A stretch of 64,000 bases of DNA, taken from the NCBI RefSeq assembly GCF_019468565.1, contig NZ_CP080521.1, forward strand, positions 5,084,001 to 5,148,000, given 5' to 3'. A program made the position numbers and the translations under genes. The notes below the pieces were generated by a model, which had not been told where the DNA came from, searched no databases, and was given only the letters and a program-made list of their open reading frames with translations. Positions 27,844-36,126 of this stretch are shown here, one piece after another. Each line of letters starts with the position of its first letter. Positions within the stretch are counted from its first letter, which is position 1. This stretch comes from Pseudonocardia sp. DSM 110487 (lineage in GTDB: Bacteria; Actinomycetota; Actinomycetes; Mycobacteriales; Pseudonocardiaceae).

Positions 27844-28440
27844 CTATCGCGGCGGATACGGCGGGAACTTCAACGCTTCCCAGCTGCCGGGCTTGCCCGG
27901 CGAGCGTGGTTCGCCCGCCATCGGGTACGCGCCGCCCTCGAGGCGCTCGATCAAGCCGCGCGTCCACTCGGCGCTGCTCGCCGCGCTGTGCTCCCACATG
28001 CCGAACAGCTCCCGCACGTGCGGCGGGTCCACCAGCGCGTCGACCTGTGCGCGCGCCTTGTCGCGCGCGGTCTCCAGAGCCCCCAGGCGCTCCCGCAACA
28101 GCGAGATCGCCTCCTCGCGGGACAGCGACGGCAGCATCGCGAGCGCGGCGCCCAACGCATCCGGACGTGGCTGCGGACGGCGCAGCGCGTCGCGCAGCAG
28201 CTTCATGTACTCGGCCTCACCGCGCTCGGTGAGCTCGTACTCGGTGCGCCCCGGCATGTCGTTGAAGTCCCGGAGGTAGCCGCCCTCCGTGAGCGAGTGC
28301 AACGCGTGGTAGATCGAGCCCCACTTCACGTTCGCCCACTCGTCGGCGCCCCACGACAGCAGGTCGTTGCCGATCCGGTAGCCGTGGGCGCGCCCGTACC
28401 CGCGAACGATCCCCAAGACCAGCAAGCGCGTCGCCGACAT
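27844..28440 (-). CDS. PadR-family transcriptional regulator
   Basis: A 198-residue winged-helix regulator: MSATRLLVLGIVRGYGRAHG at the N-terminus, VKWGSIYHALHSLTEGGYLRD as the winged-helix core, GRTEYELTERGEAEYMKLL, then a C-terminal helical dimerisation domain. PadR proteins of this type bind drugs or phenolic acids directly and repress an adjacent efflux gene. It lies 110 bases upstream of the DrrA-like ATPase on the same strand. ATG 28440 is the family start; the frame is open further upstream. Confidence 0.87.
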   Translation of the reverse strand: MSATRLLVLGIVRGYGRAHGYRIGNDLLSWGADEWANVKWGSIYHALHSLTEGGYLRDFNDMPGRTEYELTERGEAEYMKLLRDALRRPQPRPDALGAALAMLPSLSREEAISLLRERLGALETARDKARAQVDALVDPPHVRELFGMWEHSAASSAEWTRGLIERLEGGAYPMAGEPRSPGKPGSWEALKFPPYPPR

Positions 28441-28562
28441 CGATCCGAGCCTAAGGCACCCGATCGGTTGTATCGCGGAACGCGGTCTCCAACCGCGCGT
28501 CTGACCAGGTGGAGCGGCGCAGTGCTGATGTAGCCAGTGGAGCGCCGCGGAGGAGCGGGGAA

Positions 28563-29171
28563 ATGATCTGGACCAGTACCAGGGTGGCGGGGGTCGTCGC
28601 CGCCGTGTTGATGGGCGTGTCGGCATGCGCCGGCGCGCCGCCGACAGCGCCGGTCTCGCCTGCGACGTCCGCGGACGTCGCGCCGACCGCGACACCGGCC
28701 GCCGCCGGGACCCGCGCGATCAGGCCCACCGAGCACGCGGACGGCACGGACCTGCCCCGCTGCACCACCGGCGAGCTCTCCGCGTCACTCGGCGAGGGCG
28801 ACGCCGCCGCGGGATCGGTGTACCGCCCGCTGATCTTCACCAACACCGGCTCCCACACCTGCGAGCTGCGCGGCTTCCCGGGCGTCTCGTACGTCGCAGG
28901 CGACGACGGCCACCAGGTCGGCCCGGCAGCGGCGATGTCGGGGGAGCGCGGCGGCCAGGTGCCGATCCCGCCCGGCGGCACGGCACGTGCCCAGCTCCAG
29001 CTCGTGAACGTCCAGAACTACGACGCCGCCGCCTGTCACCCCGTCCCGGTCCGCGGAGTGCGCGTCTACCCGCCGGGCGACACCGCCGCCCTGTTCGTCC
29101 CCGTGGAGGGCACCGGCTGCGACACCACCCCACCGGGGAACCAGCTGTCCGTCCAGACGATCACGCCGTAG
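28563..29171 (+). CDS. DUF4232-type secreted lipoprotein
   Basis: A 202-residue lipoprotein. The signal sequence ends in a lipobox with Cys22 (GVSACAG) and is followed by a Pro/Thr/Ala-rich linker of about 40 residues. The folded part CTTGELSASLGEGDAAAG, then FTNTGSHTCELRGFPGVSYV, is typical of DUF4232 proteins found on the surface of actinomycetes. Function unknown. GAGGAGCGGGGA precedes ATG 28563. It is divergent from padR and ends 3 bases before the stop of a convergent gene. Confidence 0.85.
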   Translation: MIWTSTRVAGVVAAVLMGVSACAGAPPTAPVSPATSADVAPTATPAAAGTRAIRPTEHADGTDLPRCTTGELSASLGEGDAAAGSVYRPLIFTNTGSHTCELRGFPGVSYVAGDDGHQVGPAAAMSGERGGQVPIPPGGTARAQLQLVNVQNYDAAACHPVPVRGVRVYPPGDTAALFVPVEGTGCDTTPPGNQLSVQTITP

Positions 29172-29174
29172 CCG

Positions 29175-30077
29175 TCACGACACAGCGGAGGCCAGCCCGC
29201 CGAAGAACTCGATCGTGCGCGCCTGCTCGGCGGGTGGGCCGATCGGGCAGAGCTGCAGCTCCGTCGCTCCGGCGTCGGCGAACCGACGCACGGCCTTCTC
29301 CAGCTCCGCCTCGTTCCCGGCCAGGATCGTGTCCTCCGGTCCGGAGAACCCGGCCTGGTCCAGTGAGCGGCGATAGCTCGGCAACGAACCCGCCATGCCG
29401 AAGTTCCGGGCGACATGCTCGCGCGCGGCGTCCCGGTCATCGGTCAGCGTGGCGATCACGCCGACGACGACCTGCGGGTCCGGCCGGCCTGCCGCGGCCG
29501 CCCGCACCGCAGGCACCACGTTCTCGGCGACGCTGCGAGCGTCGGTCCACGTGGTGATCACCCCGTCGGCCCGCTCTCCGGCCATGCGCAGCAGGCGCGG
29601 GCCGTGCGCGGACAGCAGCAGCGGCGGTGCGGGCGCGCCGGGCGCAGTCAGCGCGCCGACCGCCGTGACCGTCTCGCCGTGTACGTCGACGGCCTCCCCG
29701 CGCAGCGCGGGGAGGAGGACGTCGAGCTGCTCCTCGACGTGCCGGCCGGGACGGTGCCAGTGCTGACCGAACCGGCCCTCGACGATCGGCTGGTGACTGG
29801 GTCCGATCCCGAGCGTGAGCCTGCCCTGCACCGCGGCCTGCGCGGTGAGTGCCTCCGCGGCGAGCGTGAGCGGGTGGCGCGACCAGGTCACCACGATGGC
29901 CGTCCCCATGCCGATCCGCGGGGCGCGGTCGCCGATGGCGGCGATGACCGTCAGCGGGTCCCATCCGAGCCGCTGACCGAACCAGGCACGGCCGAAGCCC
30001 CTGCGTTCCGCGTCCACCACCGCGTCGACCACGGCCGGCAGCGGCCTCTCGTCATCGATCCACATCCCGATCTGCAT
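29175..30077 (-). CDS. LLM-class F420-dependent oxidoreductase
   Basis: A 300-residue luciferase-like TIM-barrel enzyme: VDAERRGFGRAWFGQR, IGMGTAIVVTWSRHPLTLA, QGRLTLGIGPSHQPIVE and PPLLLSAHGPRLLRMAGERADG are the diagnostic stretches of F420-dependent oxidoreductases. ATG 30077 (MQIGMWID) was chosen over a frame extension to 30119. It is convergent with the lipoprotein gene and divergent from a LysR gene, so LysR may control it. Substrate unknown. Confidence 0.86.
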   Translation of the reverse strand: MQIGMWIDDERPLPAVVDAVVDAERRGFGRAWFGQRLGWDPLTVIAAIGDRAPRIGMGTAIVVTWSRHPLTLAAEALTAQAAVQGRLTLGIGPSHQPIVEGRFGQHWHRPGRHVEEQLDVLLPALRGEAVDVHGETVTAVGALTAPGAPAPPLLLSAHGPRLLRMAGERADGVITTWTDARSVAENVVPAVRAAAAGRPDPQVVVGVIATLTDDRDAAREHVARNFGMAGSLPSYRRSLDQAGFSGPEDTILAGNEAELEKAVRRFADAGATELQLCPIGPPAEQARTIEFFGGLASAVS

Positions 30078-30181
30078 GCCACCAGTCCAGCGACGGCTCG
30101 GTCGCGGATCAACGGGCAATCGGCCCGCACAGCGATAAGGACGCGTGATGGATCCTGGTAGAGACGTGGTAGAGATGTGGC

Positions 30182-31045
30182 GTGGAGGTTCGGCAGCTGC
30201 GCTACTTCGTGGCCGTCGCGGAGGAGCTGCACTTCGGGCGGGCCGCCGAGCGCCTGCACGTCGCGCAGCCTGCGGTGAGCCAGCAGGTCGGCCGGCTCGA
30301 ACGGGAGCTGGGCGTGCGGCTGCTGGAGCGGACGTCCCGACGCGTCGCGCTCACCGGCGACGGCAGGCGGCTGCTCGACGAGGTACGCGCCGCCCTGTCG
30401 GCGGTCGACCGGGTACGCGCTGTTGCGGCCGACCTCGCCGCCGGGCGCGCGGGGGTGCTGCGGGTCGGCACCACCCCCGGCACGGGACCACGCCTGTACC
30501 GGGCGGCCGCGAAGCTCCGGGCGGACGTCCCCGACCTCGCGCTCACCCTCGTGGACGGCACGATCGCCGCGCACGTCGCCGCACTGCGCGCCGGTGAGCT
30601 GGACATCGCGCTCGTCCGCGGGGCGGTGGGGGCCAGGGACCTGCAGGCGCGAGAAGTGTGGCGCGACCCGCTGCAGGTGCTGCTCCCGTCAGCGCATCCG
30701 GCGGCGCGCGCTCCGGCCGTACCGATCACCGCGCTCGCCGACCTCACGCTGCGCCTGCCCGACCGGGGGAGCGACCCGGCCCTGCAGGACGCCCTGCAGA
30801 CGGCCTGCCGCGCCGCCGGCATCGTTCCGAGCACCGGCCGGCCGGTGCGTTCGCTCGAGGACGCCGCCGTCGAGATCGGCATGAGCGAAGGCGACGCCAC
30901 GATCGTCTGCGGCTGCGGTGACGCGCCGATGCCGGGCGTGGCCGTCCGGCCGCTGGCCCCGCTGGTCGAGGTGTCCGGGCTGCTGCTCGCGCCGCCGAGC
31001 ACCGCTCCCGCCTGCATGGACGCCCTCGTCGCCGCCCTCGCGTGA
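30182..31045 (+). CDS. LysR-family transcriptional regulator
   Basis: A 287-residue LysR regulator: MEVRQLRYFVAVAEELHFGR, then AAERLHVAQPAVSQQVGRLE as the helix-turn-helix, and a periplasmic-binding-like effector domain from about residue 90. It is divergent from the LLM oxidoreductase (104 bases apart), the usual position of a LysR target, and 18 bases upstream of an alpha/beta hydrolase on the same strand. GTG start. The effector is unknown. Confidence 0.9.
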   Translation: MEVRQLRYFVAVAEELHFGRAAERLHVAQPAVSQQVGRLERELGVRLLERTSRRVALTGDGRRLLDEVRAALSAVDRVRAVAADLAAGRAGVLRVGTTPGTGPRLYRAAAKLRADVPDLALTLVDGTIAAHVAALRAGELDIALVRGAVGARDLQAREVWRDPLQVLLPSAHPAARAPAVPITALADLTLRLPDRGSDPALQDALQTACRAAGIVPSTGRPVRSLEDAAVEIGMSEGDATIVCGCGDAPMPGVAVRPLAPLVEVSGLLLAPPSTAPACMDALVAALA

Positions 31046-31063
31046 TCCCGCTACGGTGACGCG

Positions 31064-31900
31064 GTGGCGATCACGCGGGACCTGCGGCTGGCAGACGGAC
31101 GCGACCTGCGGATCCACGACACCGGCGACGGGGACACCGCGCTCGTCTGGCACCACGGCACGCCGCAGACCGGTGCGCTGTACGAGCCGCTTCTCGGCCT
31201 GGCCAGGCAACGCGGTTTCCGGCTCGTGTCCTGCGCCCGCCCCGGCTACGGCGGATCCACACCGCAACCGGGCCGCGCCGTCGGATCCGCGGCCTCGGAC
31301 CTGGCTCATGTGGCCGACGTGCTCTGCCTCGACCGGTTCGCCGTGATGGGCTCGTCCAGCGGCGGTTCGCACGCGCTCGCCTGCGCGGCCCTGCTGCCCG
31401 ACCGGGTGACCGGTGTGGCCTGCTTCGCCGCGATCGCCCCCTTCACCGGCGACGACAGCTGGTTCGCCGGTATGGCGGACGACGGCGCGCTCCGCGCCGC
31501 CATGGCCGGGCGGGAGGCCCGTCTGCGCTACGCCGAGCAGAGCGAGTTCGACCCCGCGACCTTCACCACCGCCGACTTCGAGGCGCTGTCCGGCACCTGG
31601 GAGGCGATGGGTGTGGACGCCGGAACCGCCGGACGCGCAGGGCCGGACGGCCAGGTGGACGACGACATCGCGCTCGTCACCCCGTGGGCTGCAGACCTGG
31701 CCCTGGTCGAGGCGCCCGTGCTGCTCGTGCAGGGCGAGCAGGACCGGGTGGCGCCCCGGACGCACGCCGAGCAGCTGGCCCGCACCCTTCCCCAGTCGGA
31801 GATGTGGTTCCGGCGCGACGACGGGCACATCTCCGTGCTCGACGCGTGCCCCGAGGCCATGGACTGGCTGCTGGAAGTGACCCGCCTGCTGGTCGAGTAG
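31064..31900 (+). CDS. Alpha/beta hydrolase
   Basis: A 278-residue alpha/beta hydrolase: LVWHHGTPQTG is the oxyanion strand-loop, VMGSSSGGSHALACAAL carries the nucleophile serine elbow, and VLLVQGEQDRVAP holds the acid. The His is in RRDDGHISVL. It should hydrolyse an ester or similar bond. GTG start 18 bases after the LysR gene. Its last codons (LVE) and the TAG stop lie in a dispersed repeat whose hairpin can act as a terminator. Confidence 0.87.
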   Translation: MAITRDLRLADGRDLRIHDTGDGDTALVWHHGTPQTGALYEPLLGLARQRGFRLVSCARPGYGGSTPQPGRAVGSAASDLAHVADVLCLDRFAVMGSSSGGSHALACAALLPDRVTGVACFAAIAPFTGDDSWFAGMADDGALRAAMAGREARLRYAEQSEFDPATFTTADFEALSGTWEAMGVDAGTAGRAGPDGQVDDDIALVTPWAADLALVEAPVLLVQGEQDRVAPRTHAEQLARTLPQSEMWFRRDDGHISVLDACPEAMDWLLEVTRLLVE

Positions 31901-31936
31901 CGCCGGCCCTCAGGGCCGGCGCGTATCGAGACCACC
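31890..31936. repeat. Dispersed palindromic repeat overlapping a gene end
   Basis: GGTCGAGTAG (31891-31900) provides the stop of the hydrolase. A hairpin follows with perfect 10-base arms, GCGCCGGCCC (31900-31909) and GGGCCGGCGC (31913-31922), and a three-base loop. GTATCGAGACCACC closes the copy. It sits between convergent genes. Confidence 0.82.
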
Positions 31937-31944
31937 GGCAGCTG

Positions 31945-32952
31945 CTACGCCCGAATCGGTTGTCCATCCTTGTCGAGGCGCAGCGGCAGGTCCCACATCG
32001 GGAACAAGGTGTCGACGTCGAGGAAGGCCGTGTAGGCGGTGATCCGATCGTCCTTGAGGTCGAGGACCTGCAGCGCCCAGGCGTAGTACCCGTCGCCGTC
32101 GGGGTTGGGCCGCCACTGCGCGAAAGCGGGCATTCCGTTGGCCGAGAGCGGCCGCAGCTTCGAACCCCGGCACGGCGCGCCCGGCCCGATCCACCACTTC
32201 TGGATCTCCTCGACGCCCTGAAGCCAGATGTCGTAGGGCGGCATGTTCAGGATGGCGTCCTCGTGCAGGAGGTTGACCAGTGCCCCCACGTCGTAGCGCT
32301 CGAACACGTCGGCATAGCGGGCCAGCAGCTCCTGGTGATCGGCGTCGAGCTCGCTCGCCCCGCCACCGCCGGGCCCTGGCTGCGCGAGCTCCTGCTCGGC
32401 CAGCGTGGCACGGGCACGCTGCAGCGCGCTGTTGACCGACGCGACCGTGGTGCCGAGCAGCTCGGCCACCTCGGACGCCTTCCACTGCAGCACCTCACGC
32501 AGGATCAGCACCGCCCGCTGCCGAGCGGGCAGGTGCTGCAGCGCCGCCACGAACGCGAGCCGCACCGACTCCTTCGCCACGGCGAGCTCGGCGGGGTCGG
32601 ACTCGACGGGCAGCACCCGCGCGTCGGGGATCGGCTCCAGCCATGAGATCTCCGGCTTCGGCGTTGGCCTCGGGCCGTCGGTCGACGCGGCGGGGCCGAA
32701 ATCCATCGGCGTGGCCCTGCGCTGGCGGCTGTCGAGCATCGTGAGGCAAACGTTCGTGGCGATCTTGTACAGCCACGAGCGCACCGAGGAACGGCCCTCG
32801 AACTTCTCGTACGAGCGCCACGCCCGCACCATCGTGTCCTGCACCGCGTCCTCGGCGTCGGCCGAGGAGCCGAGCATCCGGTAGCAGTAGCCGGTGAGCT
32901 CCACGCGGTACTGCTCCCACGTGGTCGGCGGGGCATCAGCGGTGATGGTCAT
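31945..32952 (-). CDS. ECF sigma factor with SnoaL-like C-terminal domain (SigG-like)
   Basis: A 335-residue sigma factor: region 2 CYRMLGSSADAEDAVQDTMV and RSWLYKIATNVCL, region 4 RQRAVLILREVLQWKASEVAELL, then a SnoaL-like fold from about residue 205 (ADHQELLARYADVFERYDVG, LHEDAILNMPPYDIWLQG). The long architecture and the insertion between regions 2 and 4 resemble the mycobacterial SigG/SigX5 type. In such factors the C-terminal domain senses a ligand and controls activity instead of a separate anti-sigma factor. No anti-sigma gene is adjacent. Confidence 0.87.
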   Translation of the reverse strand: MTITADAPPTTWEQYRVELTGYCYRMLGSSADAEDAVQDTMVRAWRSYEKFEGRSSVRSWLYKIATNVCLTMLDSRQRRATPMDFGPAASTDGPRPTPKPEISWLEPIPDARVLPVESDPAELAVAKESVRLAFVAALQHLPARQRAVLILREVLQWKASEVAELLGTTVASVNSALQRARATLAEQELAQPGPGGGGASELDADHQELLARYADVFERYDVGALVNLLHEDAILNMPPYDIWLQGVEEIQKWWIGPGAPCRGSKLRPLSANGMPAFAQWRPNPDGDGYYAWALQVLDLKDDRITAYTAFLDVDTLFPMWDLPLRLDKDGQPIRA

Positions 32953-33037
32953 CGGTTCCCCCTTCTCGCGCGACGAAGCCTAGAACGGGTGGCCGACAAA
33001 ACCGAGCGAGGATCGGAAGCTGACGAGAAATGCGCGG

Positions 33038-34243
33038 TCACACGGGGTGCCGGCGCACGTGCCGGTCCCGGCCCGCGAGCACACCCGCCGCGCCCTGCAC
33101 CGCGAGCAGCGCCACGAGCAGCAGGAGCGGGACCGTCCAACCGCCGGTCAGGTCGCGCAGCGCGCCCACCGCGAACGGCCCTGCGGCGGCGACGACGTAG
33201 CCAGCGGTCTGCGCCATGCCCGACAGCTGGGCCGCGTGCGCGGCGTCCGGGGCCCGCAGCGCGACGAGGACGAGCGCGAGGCCGAGCGCGGCGCTCTGCG
33301 CGGCACCGAGCAGGATCACGGCCACCGGCTCGACGCCGATCGGTGCGAGCACGCCCAGCAACCCGACCGCGGCCACGGCCGTGATGCCGACCGCGAGCCC
33401 CCGCTGGCGCCTCCCGCGCGTGGCGAGTATCGGGGCGACCAAGGCGCCGGCGATGCCGGCCACCGTGGAGAGCGACAGCAGGAAGCCGGCTGTCACCGGG
33501 TCGTAGCCGCGGTCGACGAGCAGCGCAGGCAGCCAGGCCGTCACCGCGAAGTAGCCGAGCGACTGCAGGCCCATGTACGCGGTGACCTGCCACGCCAGCG
33601 CGTCGCGCCAGAGCCCGCCGACGCGCTGCCCGCCCACCCGGGCGGGTCGCCCGGCCCTGCGCACGTGCGGAAGCCAGCACAGCAGCGCGACCAGCGCGAA
33701 CAGCGCCCACCCTGCCAGCGCGCCGCGCCAGCCCAGCCCGGCCGCCTGCGCCACCGGCACCGTGATGCCGGCCGACAGGGCGCCGCCACCGGCGATCGCC
33801 ATCGTGTAGAGGCCGGTCATCATCCCCGTGCGGTGGGCGAAGTCGCGCTTGATCAGGCTGGGGAGCAGCACGTTGCCGATGGCGATCGCCGAGCCGAGGA
33901 GCACGGTGCCGGCGAACAGCGCAGCCAGCGGGCCGCTCGAGCGCACCAGGAAGCCGACGATCAGCAGCGCCAGCGCGGTCAGCAGCGCGCGTTCGGTGCC
34001 GAGCCGCCGGGCCAGCGGCGGGGCAACCGGTGCGATCAAGCCGAAGCAGAGCACGGGAAGGGCCGTGAGGATCCCGGCCGCCGTGGCGGAGAGCCGCTCG
34101 TCCGCCTGGATCTGCGCGAGCAACGGCGCCACACCCACGACCGCGGGTCGCAGGTTCGCCGCGACCAGCACGATCGCCAGGCCGATCCACCACGCGGGTG
34201 CGGCCACGGAGCGTGTGGGGCGGGCCGCCGCCTCGACGTTCAC
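33038..34243 (-). CDS. MFS transporter, CynX/NimT family
   Basis: A 401-residue membrane protein with about 12 helices. AANLRPAVVGVAPLLAQIQ at the N-terminus is the signature of the CynX/NimT (cyanate/nitroimidazole) branch of the MFS. LLPSLIKRDFAHRTGMMTGLYTMA lies in the middle. GTG 34243 overlaps the GntR stop by 4 bases, so regulator and transporter form one operon. Substrate unknown; family members move small anions or drugs. Confidence 0.87.
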   Translation of the reverse strand: MNVEAAARPTRSVAAPAWWIGLAIVLVAANLRPAVVGVAPLLAQIQADERLSATAAGILTALPVLCFGLIAPVAPPLARRLGTERALLTALALLIVGFLVRSSGPLAALFAGTVLLGSAIAIGNVLLPSLIKRDFAHRTGMMTGLYTMAIAGGGALSAGITVPVAQAAGLGWRGALAGWALFALVALLCWLPHVRRAGRPARVGGQRVGGLWRDALAWQVTAYMGLQSLGYFAVTAWLPALLVDRGYDPVTAGFLLSLSTVAGIAGALVAPILATRGRRQRGLAVGITAVAAVGLLGVLAPIGVEPVAVILLGAAQSAALGLALVLVALRAPDAAHAAQLSGMAQTAGYVVAAAGPFAVGALRDLTGGWTVPLLLLVALLAVQGAAGVLAGRDRHVRRHPV

Positions 34244-34923
34244 GAGCTGCGCTCCATGATCGCGCGGGCCGCGTCGAGGTAGCGGTTCGCGGCGGCTCGC
34301 GCCGCGTCCGGGTCGCCGGCAGCGATCGCGGCGGCGAGCTCCTCGTGCCCGGGGAACGCCCCTGGGTCGTCGTCGTGCTCGTCGATCTCGCTGACCGAGT
34401 GCTCCAATGCCTCGGTGAGGCCTGCGTAGAGGTCGATGAGCACCGGGTTGCCCGTGGCGGCGACGACCGCCCGGTGGAAGGTGACGTCCGCCGCGACGAA
34501 CGCGGCCCGGTCCGGCTGGTCGCAGGCGGCGCGGCGGGCCTCGACCGCAGCCCGGATCGCCGCGACGTCGGCATCGGTTCGATTCAGCGCGGCGGCCACG
34601 GCGGCGTCCCGCTCCAGGCTGGTGCGCACGGCGAGCACGTGCGCGACCGTGGTGCGCCGGGCCCTGCGCATCAGCGCGGCACCGAGATCGCTCGTGGCGC
34701 GCACGTACGTCCCGTCGCCGCGGCGAGGCTCCAGCACCCCGGCGTGTTCGAGGGCCCGCACCGCCTCGCGCACGGTGTTGCGCCCCACGCCGAGCGCCGC
34801 GACGAGCTCCGGTTCCGCCGGGATCTTCGCGCCAACCGGCCACTCGCCGGACGCGATGAGCGCCTCGAACTGGGCCACCACCCCGTCGCACAACCGGCCG
34901 GGCCGCACCGCCGTCAGTCCCAC
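34240..34923 (-). CDS. GntR-family (FadR/FCD type) transcriptional regulator
   Basis: A 227-residue GntR regulator: IPAEPELVAALGVGRNTVREAV is the winged helix-turn-helix, and the C-terminal FCD domain (DVTFHRAVVAATGNPVLIDLY and FPGHEELAAAI) has the Asp/His positions that bind a metal and a carboxylate ligand. It is coupled to the CynX-like transporter and probably represses it through the palindrome immediately upstream. Confidence 0.88.
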   Translation of the reverse strand: MGLTAVRPGRLCDGVVAQFEALIASGEWPVGAKIPAEPELVAALGVGRNTVREAVRALEHAGVLEPRRGDGTYVRATSDLGAALMRRARRTTVAHVLAVRTSLERDAAVAAALNRTDADVAAIRAAVEARRAACDQPDRAAFVAADVTFHRAVVAATGNPVLIDLYAGLTEALEHSVSEIDEHDDDPGAFPGHEELAAAIAAGDPDAARAAANRYLDAARAIMERSS

Positions 34924-34924
34924 T

Positions 34925-34949
34925 CAAACAACCTAACATCCCATGTTTG
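34925..34949. promoter_or_regulatory. Palindromic GntR operator candidate
   Basis: CAAACA (34925-34930) and TGTTTG (34944-34949) are perfect arms around a 13-base spacer. Inside lies a second perfect inverted repeat AACATCCCATGTT (34935-34947). It lies two bases upstream of the gntR start and 22 bases before the divergent gene at 34971. Confidence 0.6.
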
Positions 34950-34970
34950 GCTGCCGCGTACCGTCCCGCT

Positions 34971-35588
34971 GTGGCAGTCATCCATCGCGCTCGGATCACC
35001 CCGACGAAGGCCGAGCTCATCGCGGCCTGGCTGCCCTCGCGCGCCTGGTCGGGCAGCGCCGGGGGCCCTCTCGAACTCGTGGGCGCGTACCGGTTCGACG
35101 ACCCGGCGGGGGACGTGGGGATCGAGACCCACCTGGTCCGGACGGCGGAGGGGGTCGTACTCCAGGTCCCGCTGACCTACCGAGGCACCCCGCTCGCCTC
35201 CGCCGAGCGCCACCTCGCCGGAACCATGGAACACACCCACCTCGGACGCCGCTGGATCTACGACGCCTGCGGCGACCCGGTCTACGTCACGGCGCTGGCC
35301 GCGGCGATCCGCACCGGCGGCGGGGAGGCCGAGGAATGGGTCGAGACGGATGGCGCCCCCGTACGGCGCATGGCCACCGCCAGCGTCGCCGGGTCCGGCG
35401 CCCCGGGCACCGCCACGCCGGCCTTCGCGTCCGTCGAACCGATCGATGGCCCTGCGACCACGACCGTCGCCGGGCTCGCCGTGCTTCGCCGCATCGGGCA
35501 GGTGGAGAGCCCCGAAGGCGCCGAGACACTCACCGGAACCTGGTCCGGGCAGGCCGAGCCGGCGCTACTGGCGTATCTGAGCCGCTGA
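34971..35588 (+). CDS. Maltokinase N-terminal cap-like domain protein
   Basis: A 205-residue protein of the actinobacterial CG0192-like group, often annotated as a maltokinase cap-like or glucan-branching-associated protein. It begins AVIHRARITPTKAELIAAWLPS and has RWIYDACGDPVYVTALAAAI in the middle. The cap domain of maltokinase (Mak) has this beginning; here it stands without a kinase domain. GTG 34971 gives the family start. Role unknown, possibly carbohydrate-related. Confidence 0.72.
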   Translation: MAVIHRARITPTKAELIAAWLPSRAWSGSAGGPLELVGAYRFDDPAGDVGIETHLVRTAEGVVLQVPLTYRGTPLASAERHLAGTMEHTHLGRRWIYDACGDPVYVTALAAAIRTGGGEAEEWVETDGAPVRRMATASVAGSGAPGTATPAFASVEPIDGPATTTVAGLAVLRRIGQVESPEGAETLTGTWSGQAEPALLAYLSR

Positions 35589-35603
35589 GGGCCCGTCGCG
35601 CCA

Positions 35604-36077
35604 TCATCGGACTTTGGGTTCGGAGGGGATCGCGCGGCGGATGACCTCCAGGTCGGCGCGCAGGTGGCGTACGCGGTCGGCGCCGAGGATCTTGCCGACC
35701 TCCTCCTCGATCGCGGGGACCAGCCCTTGGGCGACGGCGATCACGTCGTGGCCACGCTCCGTCGGAACGACGAGCTTCGCGCGCCGGTCTGTCGGGTCGG
35801 GAACGCGCCGCACATAGCCGTGCGTCTCGAGGTGCTTGACCAGCTCCGCCATCGCCTGCTTGGTCATCTGTGCCCGCTCGGCGAGCAGGCTCACCGTCGT
35901 GCCGGTGTCGTCGATGTACTGGAAGACCGCGCCGTGCGCCGGTCGTACCTCACCGTGCCCGTGTTCGGCGAGCCCGGTGAGGACGCGGTCGTTGAGCGCC
36001 ACGAACGCCTCGCGCATGAGGACCGCGAGGTTCGCCGGCCGCTCCTGCCCGCCCAGGCTGGGCAGACGCCTTGACAT
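35604..36077 (-). CDS. MarR-family transcriptional regulator
   Basis: A 157-residue MarR regulator: TTVSLLAERAQMTKQAMAEL is the DNA-recognition part, and KHLETHGYVRRVPDPTDRRA the wing. ATG 36077 follows AGGAGG at a good distance. Two direct copies of a palindromic operator lie upstream of the start, one of which spans the start of the divergent cupin gene, so MarR probably represses both genes. Confidence 0.88.
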   Translation of the reverse strand: MSRRLPSLGGQERPANLAVLMREAFVALNDRVLTGLAEHGHGEVRPAHGAVFQYIDDTGTTVSLLAERAQMTKQAMAELVKHLETHGYVRRVPDPTDRRAKLVVPTERGHDVIAVAQGLVPAIEEEVGKILGADRVRHLRADLEVIRRAIPSEPKVR

Positions 36078-36079
36078 TA

Positions 36080-36126
36080 GACATGCCTCCTGTCCATTAT
36101 CTTCCGATATGGACATGCTACCTGTC
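36080..36126. promoter_or_regulatory. Two MarR operator copies
   Basis: GACATGCCTCCTGTC (36080-36094) and GACATGCTACCTGTC (36112-36126) are direct repeats 32 bases apart, each with perfect GACA/TGTC arms. The first overlaps the marR ribosome site; the second overlaps the beginning of the cupin gene. Confidence 0.7.
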
